The notes below the pieces were generated by a model. That model ran no database searches and was not told the origin of the DNA. It saw nothing but the letters and a program-made list of their open reading frames with translations. A program made the translations under genes and the position numbers. 64,000 nucleotides of DNA from Aquila chrysaetos chrysaetos (Eukaryota; Chordata; Aves; Accipitriformes; Accipitridae). Below are positions 48,216 through 57,995 of this stretch, in pieces (the first letter of the stretch is position 1; the number at the start of each line of letters is the position of its first letter). The DNA lies in NCBI RefSeq assembly GCF_900496995.4, contig NW_024470380.1, positions 19,859-83,858 on the forward strand, in the 5' to 3' direction.

Positions 48216-48457
48216 ATGGGCCAGGCCAACTGCTGCTGCGGCTCCAGGTGGGCTCTCCCTGTGCCTCGGGGACACGCGGGCACGGCCGGGACCCGCAGCG
48301 GCGGCCTTTCTGATGCCCGCCGCTCTCTGCTCTGCAGGGAAGCTCTCGCCGACGCCGAGCCGGTGCTGAGCGCGGACGTGCGGCTGACCCGGGGCCGCAA
48401 GAGGAGCGAGAGACGCCTTCTCCTCCTCCAGGAGGAAGTGGTGGTCGCCAAGTTGCA
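48216..48457 (+). CDS. RhoGAP-like exons 1-2 (N terminus, PH start)
   Basis: Exon 1 is 48216-48247, starting at an ATG in a GC-rich leader; exon 2 is 48338-48457. Acceptor ctctgcag and donors gtggg and gtaaga are good. The protein opens MGQANCCCG: Gly2 and a Cys cluster are the classic arrangement for N-myristoylation plus palmitoylation, predicting membrane attachment. Exon 2 begins the PH domain (VRLTRGRKRSERRLLLL), closely resembling the ARHGAP20 PH start. Exon 2 ends in phase 2 at ttgca|gtaaga. Confidence 0.75.
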
Positions 48458-48668
48458 GTAAGACCCTCAGAGCCCAGCTGTCTTTCCCCCATTCCTGGCC
48501 CTGGCACCAGGGCAGGGACACCCCGGCACCAGCCCCAGGCCCCGGGACCATGGTGCTGGATGCACCCATCGATGTCCGTCCCAAGGGCAGGTGGGGGACG
48601 GGGCTCTGCCCGGGGGGGGACCCCCAGGAGGCCACCTCCAGCTCACCGCCTGCCTCTCCTCTCTGCAG

Positions 48669-49667
48669 ACGTGGCACCACCCTGCGCCCACAGCTCCGCC
48701 TGGCCCTGGACCAGCTGTGGGTGCTGAGCAGCGGAAAGGAGGCAGCGGGGGAGGAAAAAGAGGAGGAGGAAGGCAGCGATGAGGACAGGACCTCCATCAT
48801 CCTCATCTGGCCCACCAGCTCCTGCGTTGCCACTTTTGGGTGAGTCGTGGTGCCACGTCCCATGGCCGGGCAGGAGAGGTTCCCAACCATGCTCACGCCA
48901 TCCTGTGAATGGCCTCTGCCCTGCGTGCAGAGCCTGGGCAGGGAGCGGGAAGCACGCCAGCAGGGAGGGATGGGGGCATTGCCAGGTCCTGCATCCCCTG
49001 GTGCCCTTTGGGTCCCCAGAAGAGAAGGGCAAAAGCAGCTGCTCTGGCAGGACACGGGGAGCCAGGGCTTGGGCAGCGTCTCTGTCCTGCCCCGCGGGGC
49101 TTCGTCCTGCCCCTGTGTCCTTCCCAATGGGGCAGGGCTGTGCAGGCGCCCGCCTCTGCCCACGGGCTGGGGGGCGGCGGGGCCTGACGCTGGTTCTCCT
49201 CTCTTTCTGCAGCTCCCAGGCACTGAAGGAGCAGTGGGTGGGCACACTGCTGGGGTAAGCCGGGGGGGATGCTCCAGGCGCAGCCGGACGGGGGAGCACA
49301 GCTCCCCAGCTGGGGAGAGGTGCCCTTGTGGCTGCGGGCAGCTCTCGGGCAGAGCTGCCTCACAGGAGAGAAGGGGCAGCTTGGGGCTCAGCCAGCTCTC
49401 TCCCTGTCCCTTCCCGGTGCACAGGACACCAGGAGGAGCAAAGAGAGCCCGAGTGACCCGTCTGCCCTCCCTCAGACCCCTGGAGAAGGAGCTGAGCTGC
49501 CGCCACGCCGTGAGTGTCTCTCCGGTCTGGGCTTTGTCCCCGAGCCCTGGTCCTCCAGCCGAGCAGCAGAGGCATCGCTGCTCACCTTCCTCTGCTGCTT
49601 CTCTCTTGCCCAGTGGAGGACATTCAGCGCCAGGAGCCTAGAGAGGCTGATGGAGGGCCACGCAGAG
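48669..49667 (+). CDS. RhoGAP-like exons 3-6 (PH end and linker)
   Basis: Exons are 48669-48839, 49213-49254, 49425-49509 and 49614-49667, with ag/gt boundaries and phases that join without a shift. They complete the PH domain: an acidic loop (EEKEEEEGSDED), then SIILIWPTSSCVATFG, which matches the conserved late PH strands, and QALKEQWVGTLLG, the C-terminal helix with its Trp. Exons 5-6 encode a basic linker (KELSCRHA, then FSARSLERLMEGHAE) in the position of the Ras-associating region. An alternative exon 6 donor near 49727 would add about 20 codons in frame. Confidence 0.7.
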
Positions 49668-49986
49668 GTGAGAATGGCTGCCTTTCACCCGCCTCTGGCT
49701 GTGCCGGCGTCTGCGGCCAGCGAGGTGAGCTTGTGCGGCAGGGATGGAGGGAAGAGCGGTCCCACGGTGCCACTCGGGGAGCGTAGAGGCTTAGGGAGCC
49801 ACCAGGAATGCCAGCACATCCTCGCTGGCGGCGCTGGGGGGAAACCTGCCGTGTGGGGCAGAGAGCCCGGGAGGGCAGAGGGTCCCAGCTCTGCCGCGCT
49901 CAGGCTGCTGGTGCCGGGTGGCAGCTCGCTGGTGGCCCTTTCTTCTGCTGCGGGGCTGCTCTCTAAGCGCAGCCGGCTTCTTGCAG

Positions 49987-50230
49987 GATCATCCCAAGCA
50001 AGGGCCACCGACAGCCCCGTCTATCAAAGCTGGGGGACTTTGCCGCTCACCAGGTGAGTTCTGGAAAGAAACGCATTGTCCTGCAAACGGTTGAGCTGTG
50101 CTGACTTGTCCCTTGAGTGTCGCCGTGCAGGTGCGGCACCCCAAGGGAGGACGTCACCCTGGACGAGCAAGGACACCCGCTGGGCAGCAGCCGCTGGACG
50201 TGGTTCTGCGGGGACCCAGAGCCTCTCCTG
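49987..50230 (+). CDS. RhoGAP-like exons 7-8, uncertain frames
   Basis: Exon 7 is probably 49987-50053 (acceptor cttgcag, donor gtgagt) and exon 8 starts at 50131 (acceptor gtgcag). The splice sites are good, but the frame inherited from exon 6 and the one that looks most protein-like in exon 8 (with PLDVVLRGPRAS, like the segment before the basic linker in ARHGAP20) do not agree. Exon 8's donor could not be fixed. Either a further frameshift exists here or the region has diverged beyond recognition. Confidence 0.35.
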
Positions 50231-50470
50231 CCTGCCCACAGCTTGGAGGAGGGCAGGGCGGAGGGCTGGGACAGGCTGCCCCGGTGGCCACGCTGGCTCT
50301 CAGGAGCCTCCGAGCTGGAGCCGCTGAGCTGGAGCTGTGGTTCCAGCTGCTGGCTCCTCTGCCCATCCTGCCGCACCGCTCAGCACTCGTGCTGCAGGCA
50401 GGGCAGGCTCCGGGAGTGCTGGCCCCGGCTGTCTTCCATTGACGCGCTCTTGCTCCGTTTTCCTTTTCAG

Positions 50471-50662
50471 AAGGAGGGAACAGCAGCAGCAGCAGCAGGA
50501 GGAGGAGGATGGGGGACTGCCCTGGCCCTTTGGTCCTGCGGAGGACCCCGGCCACTGCCCAGGCGCCAGGGCAGACGGGCTCCGGCTGCAGCAGGGCGCT
50601 CTTTGGACAGCCCCTGGCAGCCCTCTGCGGGGAGGACGGCTCCCTGCCCCAGCCCCATCCAG
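50471..50662 (+). CDS. RhoGAP-like exon 9 (pre-GAP linker)
   Basis: Acceptor ccttttcag, donor gtaagc. It encodes a Ser run and Arg run (SSSSSRRRR) encoded by cag/agg repeats, then RALFGQPLAALCGEDGSLP, which matches the FGxxLxxLC entry segment of ARHGAP20-type GAP domains. At the 3' end, a run of four C's (50653-50656) appears one base too long: as written, the exon ends in phase 1, but exon 10 requires phase 0. Confidence 0.65.
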
Positions 50663-50895
50663 GTAAGCCAGCCTGGGCAGACGGGTCCCCAGCCCTCCCT
50701 CCGGCTGCTCCAGAGGGGAGGTGGGTGTCCCCAGGAGCTCTGGGGATGGGGATTGGGCCCTTCACCCCCAGAAGACGCTTCTGGTGCCAGCCCCTTTGGG
50801 GGGCGCAAGGAGCAGGATCTGTGGCAGGTGCTTTGGTCACTGCTGTTGGAAGGCAGCTTCTCAGCCAAGCAACTGTCCTCCTGCCCCTCCTGCAG

Positions 50896-51057
50896 GAGAT
50901 GCTGGCTGTCCTGCACAAGGAAGGACCGTCGACAGAAGGGGTATTCCGAAGAGCTGCCAGCGGGACAGAGTTTCGTGAGCTGCGGGAGGCCCTGGACCAT
51001 GGTGCGGATGTCGACCTGGGCAGCCAGCCTGCACTGCTGCTGGCCGTCATCTTGAAG
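50896..51057 (+). CDS. RhoGAP-like exon 10 (arginine finger)
   Basis: Acceptor ctcctgcag, donor gtgagc. It encodes the catalytic core start: EMLAVLHKEGPSTEGVFRR, in which the Arg of GVFR is the finger inserted into the GTPase active site. It ends at AVILK, the conserved Lys before FLR. Internally the exon is open and well conserved; only its phase relative to exon 9 is wrong by one base. Confidence 0.8.
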
Positions 51058-51142
51058 GTGAGCGCTTCTGACCTGCAGCTGGAAGAGCTCTTGCCTGGCC
51101 TGGAGTGTTTCAGAGGCTCACCTGGAGCCCCTGGCATTGCAG

Positions 51143-51254
51143 GACCTTCCTCCGAAGCATCCCCGCCAAGCTCCTCGTGACAGACCTCTACGAGGAGTTG
51201 GATGGCAGCAATGCAGAAGAGCGGCAAGGAGGAGAAGGTTGAAGAGCTGAAAGC
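51143..51254 (+). CDS. RhoGAP-like exon 11, two one-base insertions
   Basis: Acceptor ggcattgcag, donor gtaagt. The middle reads FLRSIPAKLLVTDLYEE, the typical FLRxIPxxLL helix of RhoGAP domains, but only in a frame shifted by one from exon 10 (an extra C in gacctt, 51145-51146). A second extra base (gagttgg, about 51198) must be removed to continue with MQKSGKEEKVEELK. Read literally from exon 10, the frame reaches TGA at 51248-51250. Confidence 0.7.
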
Positions 51255-51603
51255 GTAAGTGTGGGCAGCAGCCTGCCTCTCTCGAGGAGGGACTTGTAGA
51301 GGCTAGGACTTGCCCTGAAAAGGGACGGTCTTCCTTAAAAAGCTGTGTCTTCTGACAGCTTGCTTTTGCTGGGGTGGGCTTAGATTTGGGGGAAAGGGCA
51401 TGGACAGGGAGCCTTCCCTTGCCTGGGCTCGGGTGAAGTGAGGAGCTGGGTAAGCCAACGCCGTGCTTCCTTCCTGAAGCGCAGGAGCACTGACCGCTGG
51501 CTGAGAGCACCGGGAAAGCTGCGCAACCCACCCGCGTTGGCAAGCTTCGGGGACGGCTGTGGGCAACATCTGCTCTATTAACGTTGAGTTCCTGTTCCCT
51601 CAG

Positions 51604-51798
51604 GGTGGCCGAGAAGTGCCTGGAGCCAATCTCCTCCTCCTCAAGCGGCTGCTGGCCCTCCTCCAGCACATCGGCCACAACGCCTCCAGCAGCAGAATGA
51701 CCGCCGGCAACCTGGCCATCTGCCTTGGGCCAAATCTGCTGAGCCCACCTAACGAGGACCTGCTCCCCCTCGAGGCCATGCTGGCAGTGACTGAGAAG
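51604..51798 (+). CDS. RhoGAP-like exon 12 (GAP core helices)
   Basis: Acceptor ttccctcag, donor gtgcgc. It encodes ANLLLLKRLLALLQHIG, then MTAGNLAICLGPNLL, containing the Asn that helps hold Rho near the active site in canonical RhoGAPs. One base is missing near 51616 (gagaagtgcc, where a Leu codon is expected), so the literal frame from exon 11's end differs from the conserved one. The exon ends LAVTEK in phase 0. Confidence 0.78.
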
Positions 51799-52024
51799 GT
51801 GCGCTGTACTGAGCAGCTGGCTGCAGCCTTGCCGGCCCATCTGAGCTTGGCTGCTCAGAGGTCCCTGGCTGCCTCCTCTCTTGAGCAAATGCTGGTGGGG
51901 TGGCTGCCTGCAAGAGCAGCCCCACAACCACAGCCGCCTGCGCAGAGGCGAGGGTCGGGAGTGGGAAAGGCTGCGTGATACATTTCAGGCACCTGGGTTG
52001 AGACCGAGGGTTTGGTGTGTGCAG

Positions 52025-52142
52025 GTGAACGTGCTGGTGGCGTTTCTCATTGAATACTGCGGTGACATCTTTGTGGAGGAGATGGCTGGCCACTCCTGTC
52101 CATCAGCCGGGGAGTCGCCAGCACCCATGGACAGCGCCGCAG
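52025..52142 (+). CDS. RhoGAP-like exon 13 (GAP C-terminal helix)
   Basis: Acceptor gtgtgcag, donor gtacga. VNVLVAFLIEYCGDIFVEEM matches the last helix of ARHGAP20-type GAP domains (FLIENC...IFGEE). It joins exon 12 in frame and ends in phase 1, continuing correctly into exon 14. Confidence 0.75.
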
Positions 52143-52299
52143 GTACGAGGAGGAACCGAGGGCTGTCACAGGCTGGGGCTTGGGGTACCAGATACCTCAA
52201 CGTCGAGAAGACAGCTGGTGTAGGGCTTTGAGTGGGTTTTGCTTTAGGTGTGCTTTACTTCCAAGGAGTCACTTTGCTGCACATGCTTTTCCTTTCTAG

Positions 52300-52800
52300 A
52301 CCTGCATTTGGAAGAGCAAAGTGGCCCTGCAGGCAGAGCAGACAGGGACCACCAGGCAGAAGCCTTGCTGCACGCACCACCCGCCTCTCTGCTGGACGTC
52401 CTCAAAGAAGCTGGGGGAGACGCGGTGGCGGAGTCCGAAACGGCAGAGGTATGGCAGCTCCATCAGGAGCCACCCTCCTACCCGAGACACGGTATCCCTG
52501 TGTTTGTTGAGCTGCCAGAAACGAACTGAGTGTCACACACCCGTGTGAGCCCTGTGTTCCAAAGTGAGGCCCTTGGAAGAAAGGGCTAATGCAAACCAGC
52601 CAAAGGGATCTTCTCTGTAGGGCTAAGGCAGCATTTTGCCAAACAGTCGCCTGCTACTCCAGGGTGTCCCTTGCCACCTGCTGACTCTGACATTTCTGTT
52701 GTAGGCACCCGTTGCTTTGGCTCCAACCACCCTGGGGACCACAGTAGACTCCCTGGGATGCACAGAAGGACTAAAGAGCGTTTCAGAGGAAAGAAGGTAA
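52300..52800 (+). CDS. RhoGAP-like exons 14-15 (C-terminal tail)
   Basis: Exon 14, 52300-52448 (acceptor cctttctag, donor gtatgg), and exon 15, from 52705 (acceptor gttgtag), continue the frame of exon 13. They encode an acidic, Ala/Glu-rich tail with no domain (DLHLEEQSGPAG; SLLDVLKEAGGD). Exon 15 reaches TAA at 52798-52800. That same position is a possible donor (aag|gtaaaa), so further 3' exons cannot be excluded. Confidence 0.6.
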
Positions 52801-53505
52801 AATGAGTCAGCTTTGGGTAAATCAAGAACTGATTCTAGTTGATCCTGGCTTTACCTACCTAATCATACTGTGGGATGGAAAGGTTTTTAGGCTCCCCACA
52901 GGAAAAGGAAAACCAAAAGAAAAGAAAGAGAAAACAGGCCTGGGCAGAGGAGAGGGAATGCCAATGAGAAAAGAAAAGGAAGAGAGAAAGAGATGGGGAC
53001 TTAAAAGAAGCAGGAAGGTCCAGCAGGTCAAGAAGCCCAGGTGTGTACCAGGCTCTGCTTCCCATCTTTCCCAACTCTCAGCACTGCTCCAAGCCAGTCC
53101 GACCCGCTGGCAAGGGACGGTGCTGCGCAGGGCTTGGAAATAACTCCGTGGCCGCTCCCCAGGGGCTCCCCATCGAGCCCTGCTGCGTGGCACGGGGGCC
53201 CTGTGCATCTCTGCACGCACGCAGGTCTCTAAGGGGATTACCCGTGGGGATGAGGCGCCAGAGCCGTCCCCTGGTCGATGCCAGCCATAGCTCTCTCTTC
53301 TGGGCTGTGAACAATTCCTCGTCAGTGGTGTTCCCCAAAGAAAGGGGAACCGAGTCATGCCTATTCCTGCCTTTGTGGGTTTATCAGTGCTGTCTGACTC
53401 TGTCGTTGTAGGTGCCGTTTCCCTGTTACTGGCTGAAGCCCTGTGACTCCCAGGCCCGCCCCCCACCGCAGTTGATGTTCGCAATAAAAGGATCTTTTCT
53501 CTCTT
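52801..53505 (+). other. 3' UTR or alternative last exons of RhoGAP-like gene
   Basis: Runs from the exon 15 stop to the polyadenylation site. It includes a 113-codon Lys/Arg/Glu-rich frame (52802-53143) without domains and acceptor-like sites (e.g. gtcgttgtag before 53413). The signal AATAAA at 53483-53488 is followed by a T-rich stretch, fitting a transcript end near 53505. Confidence 0.5.
53483..53488 (+). terminator. polyadenylation signal AATAAA
   Basis: Canonical hexamer followed within about 15 bases by ttttctctcttctg, a suitable downstream element; the most plausible 3' end of the RhoGAP-like transcript. Confidence 0.55.
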
Positions 53506-53685
53506 CTGAGTGTGTCTGCCATATGATATTCTGGACTAGGTAGATGGGGTTTTGTGATGAGTCCTCGGGGACAAACTCGGATGAGTTTGGGATCGTGCCT
53601 TGCCCCAGCATCCTTTCCAGCAGGTATCAGGGCTGAGTTCAGGTGCTTTAGGAGTGAAACCAAAGCACAGGCTCACGCCAGGAGG

Positions 53686-53995
53686 GTGGAGGTTGGAAGG
53701 GACCTGTAGAGGTCCTCTGGTCCAACCCGCCTGCTCAAGCAGGCTCACCTAGAGCAGGTTGCCCAGGACAACGTGCCCTTGGGTTTTGAACGTCGCCAAG
53801 GACGGAGACTCCGCAAACTCCCTGGGCAACCTGTGCCAGTGTGTGACCACCCGGACAGGAAAAAGTTGTTTTCTCATGTGCAGCTGGAGCATATCATGTG
53901 TTTTACTTTGTGCCTGTTGCCTCTGGTGCTCTCAGTGGGCACTCTTGAGAAGAGCCTGGCTCCCTCATCTTCAGTCCCTCCCAGCAGGTTTAGAT
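53686..53995 (-). mobile_element. CR1 LINE 3' fragment
   Basis: Reverse-oriented CR1: 'ggttggaagggacctgtaga', 'ctctggtccaacccgcctgc', 'gagcaggttgcccagg' and 'ctcttgagaagagcctggc' are the usual reverse-complement landmarks. It is followed at 53992-54010 by a short gata microsatellite. Confidence 0.88.
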
Positions 53996-54179
53996 AGATA
54001 GATAGATAAGACACCCCCCCACACCCCCAGGCTTTCTCTTCTCCCCACTGAAGTGTGCCAGCTTAAAAGCACGAGGGAAAAGTCGGCTTCCTTGAGGCTC
54101 CTTGTTTTGCAGGTGACCTGGGGACGTGGAGGTCCGTGAGGAAGAGGCGGAGGGCTGGAGGGCACAGCTGGGCTCCTGC

Positions 54180-54330
54180 TCCTGCAACAGCAGGGACTCG
54201 CTGGCCAGAAACGGCCCCGAGGACCCCGGCAAGGGGCTGTGCTCAGTGCTGCAGAGGAAGGCGAAACCCCCCCGGGACCTGTGCCAATCTGCCCGGGGGA
54301 AAAAACTCCTTCCTGAGCCCAGCCCTGGTG
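54180..54330 (-). repeat. CR1-like GC-rich module, related to 38.2-kb array
   Basis: 'gtgctcagtgctgcagagga' followed by 'gccaatctgcccgggggaaa' and 'ctccttcctgagcccag' repeats, with few changes, the last unit of the 38.2-38.8 kb array. Here it is a single copy. On the minus strand it resembles old CR1 3' UTR. Confidence 0.6.
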
Positions 54331-54659
54331 CCCCGAGCAGGGTCCGGGGAGCTCCTGCGGGGGAGCGCGTTTGGGGTCGGCAGCCAGGGACCTTTTCCAG
54401 CCTGTTTGGTGCAGAGGCACGGGTGGGCGTGGGGCATCAGTCCCGGGAGAGCCGTCGCTGACTCCTCTTTCCCGGGAAGGGCAGGTGGCTCCCGCCGTGT
54501 CTCTGTCCTGCGCCCACCCGGGTTTCTTTGTCCTGCCAGCTGCTGCCCAGCGAGGAGGGTTCGGCTGAGCTCAGCAGGGATGTCCCGGGACCCGCCGAAG
54601 GAGAGCTCCTGCTCGGTCAGCATCCCGACCGCTTCGCCTTTGGGGGGCTCCGGCGCTGT

Positions 54660-54807
54660 GCCGAGCTCCGCCGAGCCGAGCCGAGCCGAGTGGAGCCGAA
54701 CTGAGCCGAGCCGAGCCGAGTGGAGCCAAGCACACCGAAGCCGAGCCGAGAGCCGAGCTTTGCCGAGCCGAAGCCGAGCTTTGCCGAGCCGAGCCGAGCG
54801 GGGGCGG
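54660..54807 (+). repeat. (GCCGA)n imperfect pentanucleotide array
   Basis: About 150 bp of gccgagccgag units with interspersed variants (tggagccgaa, aagccgagc). It is CpG-rich. A comparable array in reverse orientation lies at 58915. Confidence 0.9.
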
Positions 54808-54809
54808 TG

Positions 54810-55790
54810 AGCAGCGGCATGGGCGGCAGGGGCGGGCAGCGCTGATGGGGCGAGGTGCGGATAGCAAAGACAGGTGATGGTGGGAAGGAGAAGCCGGCCC
54901 ACTCGCACGAGGGCGCTGCAGATCGTAGGGGGAGAGCGGGCGCGGAGACCTCCTGCCGCGGCAGGGGCGGGCGGGCAGATGGAGAGGGACGCTGCAGGGC
55001 CGGGGAGCGGCCCGGGGGGCCCCGCGTCTCTGGCAGCGATTGCCCCGGGGGCGAGGACACCGATGCAAAGGGACCGAGCCGGTTCTCGTGGCTCCGGCGC
55101 TCTGCAGGGGCGCCGAGGGCCAGCCGGGACTAAGGCCGCGCCAGCCCTCGGCTGCACCCGCGGCAGACTTTGCCTCGGGCTCAGCGCTGCTGGCAGCCTG
55201 TCCCGCCGCCCCGGGCTAGCCCCGCTCTAGGGACGGCACGTCCCACGCGTGAAGCGGTGCCTGGGCTCGCCCTGGGAGCGGCACGACTCGGGAGCGTTCT
55301 CCGGCTGCTGCGGCTCCCGTCCGTGCGATGGACCGAGGCGGCGGTTTCCCTGGCGGCTCTCCGCTGGTCTCGGCCCGCGGGCCGCGACCCCCGGGCTCCG
55401 TTCGGGCAGCCCTGCCCGCACGCTGGGGACGGAAAGCGGCGCGATCCTGCTGCAGCTGCCGCGGGGACAAACCCACGGGGGAGAAGGGGTGGGTGCCGCG
55501 GAGGGGAGGACGGCGGGGCCGGGTGGGCTCTGGGCGGCACCGCCGGGGCTGTCCCTGGCGGGGGGTTCCGGCCGGGCCCGGGATGGCTGAGGAGGACCGG
55601 TGCCCGCTTTTCCAGGGAGGAGCCGGCCGGGAGCGTGAGGAAGGGCAGCTGCCCGGCTTTGCGCTCCCGGGGACCCTCGGGGCTCCCAAGGGGCCGGGCC
55701 GGGCCGGGCCGGGCTTTCCGCCTGCCCCCCGGTTTTGCCCAGCTTTGCGCTCTGGCTTCACGTGGCACTTCGGCGTCGATCGGATAAGCC
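54810..55790. promoter_or_regulatory. CpG-dense block, possible promoter
   Basis: Very GC-rich, CpG-dense DNA with open frames in nearly every frame on both strands (e.g. 205 codons at 55170-55787), as expected from scarcity of TA-containing stops. No domain or spliced exon could be identified. It includes a five-run G tract with G-quadruplex potential at 55690-55713. Confidence 0.4.
55690..55713 (+). repeat. (GGGCC)n G-quadruplex-type run
   Basis: Five runs of three or more G's separated by CC, fitting the classic G3+N1-7 quadruplex pattern on the plus strand. Confidence 0.7.
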
Positions 55791-56005
55791 TTGTTTCCCG
55801 CCCGCAAGGGTGACGCTGGCTTCCCTGTTACGGACGAACAGGAATCTGTCCTGGGGCTGAGAGCAGAAACTCCGCGGGCTTTGGCACTCAGATTTCCTAG
55901 CTTGTCCGCCAGCGTCCGAGGGGACTCTAGATTTCGTGGAGCACCGTCGGGACGTTACTCTCGGGGAGAGTCTTCGTTCCTGTTTCTGGACGGACAAAGG
56001 TGTTG

Positions 56006-57995
56006 GCGGGGGGGAGTGAGCGAGCAGCCTCGTGGTGCTTGGTCGCCGGCTGGGCTGAAACCACAACAGTCCTTTTGGTGCCAACGTGGGGCACGAAGGG
56101 TTGAGATAACGACAGATCTGGCAGGAGCGTGTTAAAACAAATTGTTGCACGCATTCTTACGTTAGTCAAATAGTCGCTGGTCCCAGGTTGGCTCATTTGT
56201 TCACGTGGCAGTGTTGTGTGAGTTCTTACGTGCACTCTGTGTTCCTGCGGTGATGTTTGTCACTCTTGGGCGCGGGCTCAGGACTATCATTTCGCTGTCC
56301 TGGGTGACGTCGACTTACAAAATAATTACGTCACGGGTCCTGAGGTTAAGCTGGTCGTTGTGTGAGGCGTCGATGTCATTCCCGTGCCTCGGGCGGCCTC
56401 TCTCGGAATTCGTTGGTAATTGCACCCAATCTGTGGGGAAGTTGGGGCGAATGACTTTCTCCCCGCTCGTTCACCTCCCCTTCCTCCTTCAGCAGCTTTT
56501 GAGAAGTTTGAATATCCCCGGGATGTTCAAGCCAGCATGCTCGTCTTGCTATGCTCCCGAACGTGTTTCAGGTCTTGTTTAGGGCTCCAAAAAAGTTTTT
56601 TAAGAATACCACCCAGAGATCTGCCCCAAGGCTGACTAGTCATGGGTGGCGCGGCATGTGGGAGAAAACGGGCAGGTATCTAGCGGACTTCTCACCTCCG
56701 ATGGTTTGGAACTTCACTCCCAAACAGCTACAGGACCCTGGTGAAGTGATAGAACCTTGGAAAGGAAAATGCGGTGCCTATTCCAGAGAGGCACAACTTA
56801 CCGCGCTGTGCTGGGCCCTGGCCGGTATCTGCCAACCACTGCTCGATATTATGCAGCACCCCCAGGGGGAAGGGAGGGAAAACAGACCGACAGGCACTGC
56901 AGCTATTCCAACCTCGTGACAAGCACTGCAGCTACCCCAACCAAAACCCCGGCGACAGGCGCTGCGACTGAACCAGAGAACCAACCTGTGCCGGTGTCAG
57001 TGGCCCCTATGCAGAAAAGAAATACACGGAGAAATCGGTTCGCTTAGCGAGGGAGGGGAAGGTGAACCAGGGTCATCATGAGAACAGGAGGAAGAGGCAG
57101 AACCCGAGATAATCACCCGATCCCTGTCCCTGAGTGAGCTGCAAGATAGCGAAAGGATTTCGGCGCCATCCGGGTGAGCACATTGTACCCGGCTGCTCCG
57201 ATGCTGGGGGTACGGGCCGGTAGCTTGGAATTAGAGGGTAGGGAAGGCAAGCAGGTGGGATCCCTGTCTAGGGAAGGGGCCATGACAAGGCGATTGGGAA
57301 AAAGACACGAGCCCTCAGCCTCTGGAGGGGACTTCCGTCAGGCGTGAAGGAAAAATACCCCTTCAAGGAAGATGTTACGTGTCACCAGGCAAGTGGACCA
57401 CCATGGAGAAAGGTATCCAGTACTGAGGGAATGAGCCGTGCTGGAGGTGATTATAATGATCCGGATAACGAGCAGTCACCCACAGATCCAGATGAAGTGC
57501 AATGCACACAAACCTGTGGCGGAAGTTTCTACGACGTGCACCAGCGTCGTATGCCAACTCCTTGGCAGTGATGTCCTGGAAAGAAGGCGAGGGACAAACG
57601 GTGGATGAAGTGGCTGCCTGACTCCGGCAATGCAAAGGAAGTCTCTCTTCCTCCCGACGGGCCCGTGTCGGCTGTAGAGGAACCGTCCCGGGGAGTTCCA
57701 GCAATTCAAAGAGGCTATGTCCTTCTCCCCACCTGTATGGGCCCGCATCGCAGCATTAGGAGTAAGCGTTCCTCTGCTCAAGAGAGAGGAGCTAGAAGGT
57801 ACACACCATGGTGTACCCTGTGGTTTACCTGCGTGACCGTGAAGAGGACATGAGGAAGTGGGATGGAAAACCTACCTCGACCCTAGACGCCCAGGTACGT
57901 GAGCTGCGAGGAAAAGCAATCAGAAAAGAGGATTCCTCTGGAAAAATGCCGCTCCAGTTTCCAGCGGGCAGCCCCCAGGCAGAGTCGAAGGGCTG
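56006..57995 (+). mobile_element. ERV fragment: LTR end, PBS, gag relic
   Basis: The last ~60 bp of an LTR (gtgagcgagcagcctcgtgg ... gaaaccacaaca, ending 56068) run into a primer-binding site at 56076-56092 (tggtgccaacgtggggc), similar to the tRNA-Lys type but lacking one base. About 1.9 kb of decayed gag follows, with protein-like patches such as YSREAQLTALCWALAG (near 56780) and VREVRKWDGKPTSTL-type sequence near 57860 in different frames. The 5' part of the LTR and everything 3' of gag are missing. The LTR end is similar to those of solo LTRs A-C. Confidence 0.7.

Larger units (their letters stand above)
48216..52800 (+). pseudogene. ARHGAP20/TAGAP-like RhoGAP gene, frameshifted
   Basis: A multi-exon gene with consensus splice sites that encodes, in order, an N-terminal acylation-like motif, a PH domain, a poorly conserved middle where ARHGAP20 has a Ras-associating region, and a RhoGAP domain. 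RhoGAPs switch off Rho-family GTPases by supplying an arginine finger; the finger (GVFR, cga at 50947-50949), the 'ILK' lysine and the 'GPNLL' asparagine are all present. The PH half splices cleanly. In the RhoGAP half, four one-base differences break the frame (exons 9, 11 and 12), with no in-frame nonsense codon in the homology-consistent frames. It may be a recent pseudogene, or an intact gene affected by consensus errors in short GC-rich runs. A polyadenylation signal lies at 53483. Exact orthology to ARHGAP20 or TAGAP is unresolved. Confidence 0.75.
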
